Below are positions 60,759-64,000 of a stretch of DNA of 64,000 nt, in pieces. Position 1 is the stretch's first letter; every line of letters starts with the position of its first letter. The notes below the pieces were generated by a model that had not been told where the DNA came from, made no database searches, and worked only from the letters and a program-made list of their open reading frames with translations. The translations under genes and the position numbers were made by a program. The stretch lies in the NCBI RefSeq assembly GCF_900103345.1, contig NZ_LT629702.1:4092001-4156000 (forward strand), in the 5' to 3' direction. Source of the DNA: Pseudomonas azotoformans (GTDB lineage: Bacteria; Pseudomonadota; Gammaproteobacteria; Pseudomonadales; Pseudomonadaceae).

Positions 60759-62657
60759 ATGAGCCTATTAGAAGAAAACCAAGCCACCGACCTGGAACAG
60801 ATGGTCGGCCTCACCCGCCGCCGCTTCATCGGCGCCGGCGCCTTGTGCGGTGCCGCGATGTTCCTCGGCGGCAACCTGCTGACCCGCAGCGCCCTGGCCG
60901 TCAACGCCGCCAGCGCCAGCCCGCTGCTGGGCTTTACCAGCATCGCCGCCGCCACCAGCGACGCCATCACCTTGCCGCCGGGCTACAGCGCCTCGGTGCT
61001 GATCAGTTGGGGCCAACCGCTGAGCAAGAACGCACCGGCCTTCGACCCTTCCGGCAACGGCACGGCCAAGGCCCAGGAACAGCAGTTCGGTGACAACAAC
61101 GACGGCATGAGCCTGTTCGCCTTCCCGGGCGACGACAACCGCGCGCTGATGGCGATCAACAACGAATACACCAACTACCGCTACCTTTTTGCCCACGGCG
61201 GCGCGCCGCAATCGGCCGAAGACGTGCGCAAGGCCCAGGCCAGCGAAGGCGTGTCGGTGATCGAAGTGCGGCGCAAGGGCGACACCTGGCAGTTCGTGCA
61301 GGACTCACGCTACAACCGGCGCATCCACGGCAACTCGCCGATCAACCTCAGCGGCCCCGCCGCCGGCCACGCCTGGCTGAAAACCAGCGCCGACAAAACC
61401 GGCAAGAAGGCCCTCGGCACTTTCCAGAACTGCGCCAACGGCAAGACACCGTGGGGCACCTATCTGACCTGCGAAGAGAACTTCACCGACTGTTTTGGCA
61501 GCAGCAACCCACAACAAACCTTCGACGCCGGGCAGAAACGCTACGGGGTGGTAGCCGCCAGCAAAGACATCAACTGGCACCCGCACGACCCGCGCTTCGA
61601 CATCGCCAAGAACCCCAACGAGCTCAACCGCCACGGTTGGGTGGTTGAAATCGACCCGTTCGACCCCAAGTCCACGCCGGTCAAGCGCACCGCCCTGGGC
61701 CGCTTCAAGCACGAAAACGCCGCCCTGGCTGAAACCCGTGACGGCCGCGCCGTGGTGTACATGGGCGACGACGAACGCGGCGAGTTCATCTACAAGTTCG
61801 TCAGCCGCGACCCGATCAACCACCACAACCCCAAGGCCAACAAAGACCTGCTCGACCACGGCACCTTGTACGTGGCGATCTTCGATGCGGGCGACGGCAA
61901 CGCCGACCATCCCAAGGGCAAGGGCCAATGGGTCGAGCTCACCCACGGCAAGAACGGCATCGACGCCAGCAGCGGTTTCGCCAGCCAGGCCGAAGTGCTG
62001 ATCCACGCGCGCCTGGCCGCCAGTGTGGTGAAAGCCACGCGCATGGACCGCCCGGAATGGATCGTGGTCAGCCCCACCGATGGCCAGGTCTATTGCACCC
62101 TCACCAACAATGCCAAGCGCGGTGAAGACGGCCAGCCGGTGGGCGGCCCCAACCCGCGTGAGAAAAACGTCTACGGCCAGATCCTGCGCTGGAAGGCCGA
62201 CGCGGATAACCACGGTTCCACCGAATTCAGCTGGGACCTGTTCGTGGTGGCCGGCAACCCGGGCGTGCATGCCGGCACGCCGAAGGGCGGCTCGTCGAAC
62301 ATCAACCCGCAGAACATGTTCAACAGCCCCGATGGCCTGGGTTTCGACAAGGCCGGGCGCTTGTGGATTCTCACCGATGGCGACTACAGCAACGCGGGTG
62401 ACTTCGCCGGGATGGGCAATAACCAGATGCTCTGCGCCGACCCGTCCACCGGGGAAATCCGCCGTTTCATGGTCGGACCGGTAGCGTGCGAAGTGACAGG
62501 CATCAGCTTCTCGCCGGATCAGAAGACGCTGTTTGTGGGGATTCAGCACCCAGGCGAAACCGGCGGTTCGACCTGGCCGGAACATCTGCCAAATGGCAAG
62601 CCGCGCTCGTCAGTGATGGCAATTCGTAGGGATGATGGTGGGATAGTCGGCGCCTGA
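60759..62657 (+). CDS. phoX: PhoX-family alkaline phosphatase, Tat-exported
   Basis: From ATG 60759 the protein has 632 residues. A Tat signal (LTRRRFIGAGALCGAAMFLGG, residues about 18-38, ending SALA) precedes a DUF839/PhoX beta-propeller. That domain contains ligand-like acidic and aromatic segments such as TPWGTYLTCEENF and RFKHENAAL. PhoX enzymes are calcium/iron periplasmic phosphomonoesterases used under phosphate limitation. The earlier in-frame sequence overlaps modE and lacks the signal peptide. Confidence 0.9.
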   Translation: MSLLEENQATDLEQMVGLTRRRFIGAGALCGAAMFLGGNLLTRSALAVNAASASPLLGFTSIAAATSDAITLPPGYSASVLISWGQPLSKNAPAFDPSGNGTAKAQEQQFGDNNDGMSLFAFPGDDNRALMAINNEYTNYRYLFAHGGAPQSAEDVRKAQASEGVSVIEVRRKGDTWQFVQDSRYNRRIHGNSPINLSGPAAGHAWLKTSADKTGKKALGTFQNCANGKTPWGTYLTCEENFTDCFGSSNPQQTFDAGQKRYGVVAASKDINWHPHDPRFDIAKNPNELNRHGWVVEIDPFDPKSTPVKRTALGRFKHENAALAETRDGRAVVYMGDDERGEFIYKFVSRDPINHHNPKANKDLLDHGTLYVAIFDAGDGNADHPKGKGQWVELTHGKNGIDASSGFASQAEVLIHARLAASVVKATRMDRPEWIVVSPTDGQVYCTLTNNAKRGEDGQPVGGPNPREKNVYGQILRWKADADNHGSTEFSWDLFVVAGNPGVHAGTPKGGSSNINPQNMFNSPDGLGFDKAGRLWILTDGDYSNAGDFAGMGNNQMLCADPSTGEIRRFMVGPVACEVTGISFSPDQKTLFVGIQHPGETGGSTWPEHLPNGKPRSSVMAIRRDDGGIVGA

Positions 62658-62666
62658 TGAGCCCTC

Positions 62667-62748
62667 TTCGCGAGCAAGCCCGCTCCCACACTTGACCGAG
62701 TTCCAGCATGAGAATGCGGTCGAATGTGAGAGCGGGCTTGCTCGCGAA
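62667..62748. repeat. Inverted REP pair in outward orientation, after phoX
   Basis: The left arm here begins TTCGCGAGCAAGCCCGCTCC and the right arm is close to its reverse complement. The REP heads therefore face each other inside the element, opposite to the five other REPINs in this window. It fills the phoX-srkA gap. Confidence 0.8.
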
Positions 62749-62825
62749 GGCGTCCGCACAGTCACCACCTATCACTGTTACCATACCCGGCCGGACGCGG
62801 CGCCCTGCTGCGCGCAGGAGTTCGC

Positions 62826-63800
62826 ATGGCCCACCCGTTTGAAACACTCACCCCCGACCTGGTCCTCGACGCTGTCGAAAGCATCGGTTTCCTCAGCGAT
62901 GCGCGCGTATTGGCGCTCAACAGCTACGAAAACCGCGTCTACCAAGTGGGCATCGAAGACTCCGAGCCGCTGATCGCCAAGTTCTATCGCCCACAGCGCT
63001 GGACCAACGAGGCGATCCTCGAAGAACACCGCTTCACCTTCGAACTGGCCGAATGCGAAGTGCCGGTGGTCGCGCCACTGATCCACAACGGCGAAAGCCT
63101 GTTCGAACATGCCGGTTTCCGCTTCACCCTGTTCCCGCGCCGTGGCGGCCGTGCGCCAGAGCCAGGCAATCTCGATCAACTCTATCGCCTCGGGCAACTG
63201 CTCGGCCGTTTGCATGCGGTGGGCTCGACCCGCCCGTTCGAACACCGTGAAGCACTGGGCGTGAAGAACTTCGGTCACGATTCCCTCACCACCTTGTTGG
63301 AAGGCAATTTCATCCCCAAAAGCCTGCTGCCGGCCTACGAGTCCGTGGCCCGCGACCTGCTCAAGCGCGTGGAAGAGGTGTACAAGACCACGCCGCACAA
63401 AAACATCCGCATGCACGGCGATTGCCACCCCGGCAACATGATGTGCCGCGACGAGATGTTCCACATCGTTGACCTGGATGACTGCCGCATGGGCCCGGCG
63501 GTGCAGGACCTGTGGATGATGCTCGCCGGCGACCGCCAGGAATGCCTGGGGCAGCTGTCGGAATTGATGGACGGCTATCAAGAGTTCCACGACTTCGACC
63601 CGCGCGAACTGGCGCTGATCGAACCCCTGCGCGCCTTGCGCCTGATGCATTACAGCGCCTGGCTGGCACGGCGCTGGGATGACCCGGCGTTCCCCCATAG
63701 CTTTCCGTGGTTTGGCAGTGAGCGTTATTGGGGCGATCAGGTGTTGGCCTTGCGCGAACAGCTCTCGGCGTTGAATGAAGAGCCACTGAAGCTGTTTTGA
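62826..63800 (+). CDS. srkA: Stress-response Ser/Thr kinase SrkA (YihE)
   Basis: The 324-residue protein of the choline-kinase-like fold has the catalytic loop MHGDCHPGNMM and the metal motif VDLDDCRMGP. SrkA/YihE counteracts stress-induced cell death, including MazEF-linked death, in E. coli. The length is typical. It has its own AGGAG start context. Confidence 0.92.
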   Translation: MAHPFETLTPDLVLDAVESIGFLSDARVLALNSYENRVYQVGIEDSEPLIAKFYRPQRWTNEAILEEHRFTFELAECEVPVVAPLIHNGESLFEHAGFRFTLFPRRGGRAPEPGNLDQLYRLGQLLGRLHAVGSTRPFEHREALGVKNFGHDSLTTLLEGNFIPKSLLPAYESVARDLLKRVEEVYKTTPHKNIRMHGDCHPGNMMCRDEMFHIVDLDDCRMGPAVQDLWMMLAGDRQECLGQLSELMDGYQEFHDFDPRELALIEPLRALRLMHYSAWLARRWDDPAFPHSFPWFGSERYWGDQVLALREQLSALNEEPLKLF

Positions 63801-63855
63801 CTGACAAATATCCTTACAATCGCGCTTTGTTAGCTGCCTAAGCAAGGACTCTGCA

Positions 63856-64000
63856 ATGCAAGCCGCCAACCCCCGCAAGGGGTACATCCTGGGCCTGAGC
63901 GCCTATGTCATCTGGGGTCTGTTCCCGCTCTACTTCAAAGCCATCGCCAGCGTACCCGCCGCCGAAATCATCGTGCACCGCGTGCTGTGGTCGGCGCTGT
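63856..64000 (+). CDS. rarD: RarD-family EamA transporter (start only)
   Basis: The first 48 codons are present and the gene continues past the window. The N-terminus (RKGYILGLSAYVIWGLFPLYF) is the first transmembrane helix of RarD-type drug/metabolite exporters. AAGGACT lies upstream of the ATG. Confidence 0.85.
   Translation, partial: MQAANPRKGYILGLSAYVIWGLFPLYFKAIASVPAAEIIVHRVLWSAL

Overview
The window looks like a chromosomal segment of a fluorescent-group Pseudomonas. GC content is high, and the gene order (surA-pdxA-rsmA-apaG-apaH, tsaD/rpsU-dnaG-rpoD, davBA-pqqFABCDE, bioBFHCD) is the one I know from P. putida, P. aeruginosa and P. fluorescens. Intergenic REP/REPIN palindromes of the kind described for P. 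fluorescens are scattered through it. There is no prophage, IS element, CRISPR array or rRNA. One tRNA gene is present.

Layout. 1-3.3 kb (minus): start of an ABC-transporter ATPase gene and a two-component pair resembling AgtR/AgtS. 3.4-14.5 kb: a DUF3530 protein, djlA, the murU/amgK peptidoglycan-recycling pair, then the co-oriented run lptD-surA-pdxA-rsmA-apaG-apaH-glpE. 14.8-19.7 kb: the PrkA kinase, DUF444 and SpoVR trio. 19.7-28.4 kb: cca, folK/folB, plsY, tsaD and the rpsU-dnaG-rpoD macromolecular-synthesis cluster. 28.5-32.4 kb: an RmcA-like c-di-GMP protein followed directly by a CAU-anticodon tRNA. 32.4-36.9 kb: a VOC protein, LysR and AsnC regulators, and davBA for lysine to 5-aminovalerate. 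37-42.7 kb: pqqFABCDE. 42.7-46.2 kb: a Pmp3 peptide, an AT-richer toxin-antitoxin pair, a class III aminotransferase and a LysR regulator. 46.4-53.8 kb: three paralogous acyl-CoA dehydrogenases with a diguanylate cyclase between the second and third. 54-59 kb: a small conserved protein and the biotin operon bioBFHCD. 59.1-64 kb: comF, modE, phoX, srkA and the start of rarD.

Connections. davBA makes 5-aminovalerate, and the AgtSR-like sensor pair plus transporter ATPase at the other end plausibly sense and import it. Two proteins act on c-di-GMP (the RmcA-like GGDEF-EAL protein and a membrane GGEEF cyclase). Control elements readable in the DNA include a BirA-type biotin operator over the bioB -35 box, tandem PsrA-type fatty-acid boxes over an acyl-CoA dehydrogenase promoter, an attenuator between pqqA and pqqB, and a long hairpin that both ends the spoVR unit and buries the cca Shine-Dalgarno. 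No wholly new multi-gene system stands out. The less expected signals are at the DNA/RNA level: REPIN ends that supply stop codons for three genes, a second in-frame start for pqqA, and a tRNA promoter whose -10 contains the stop codon of the preceding gene.
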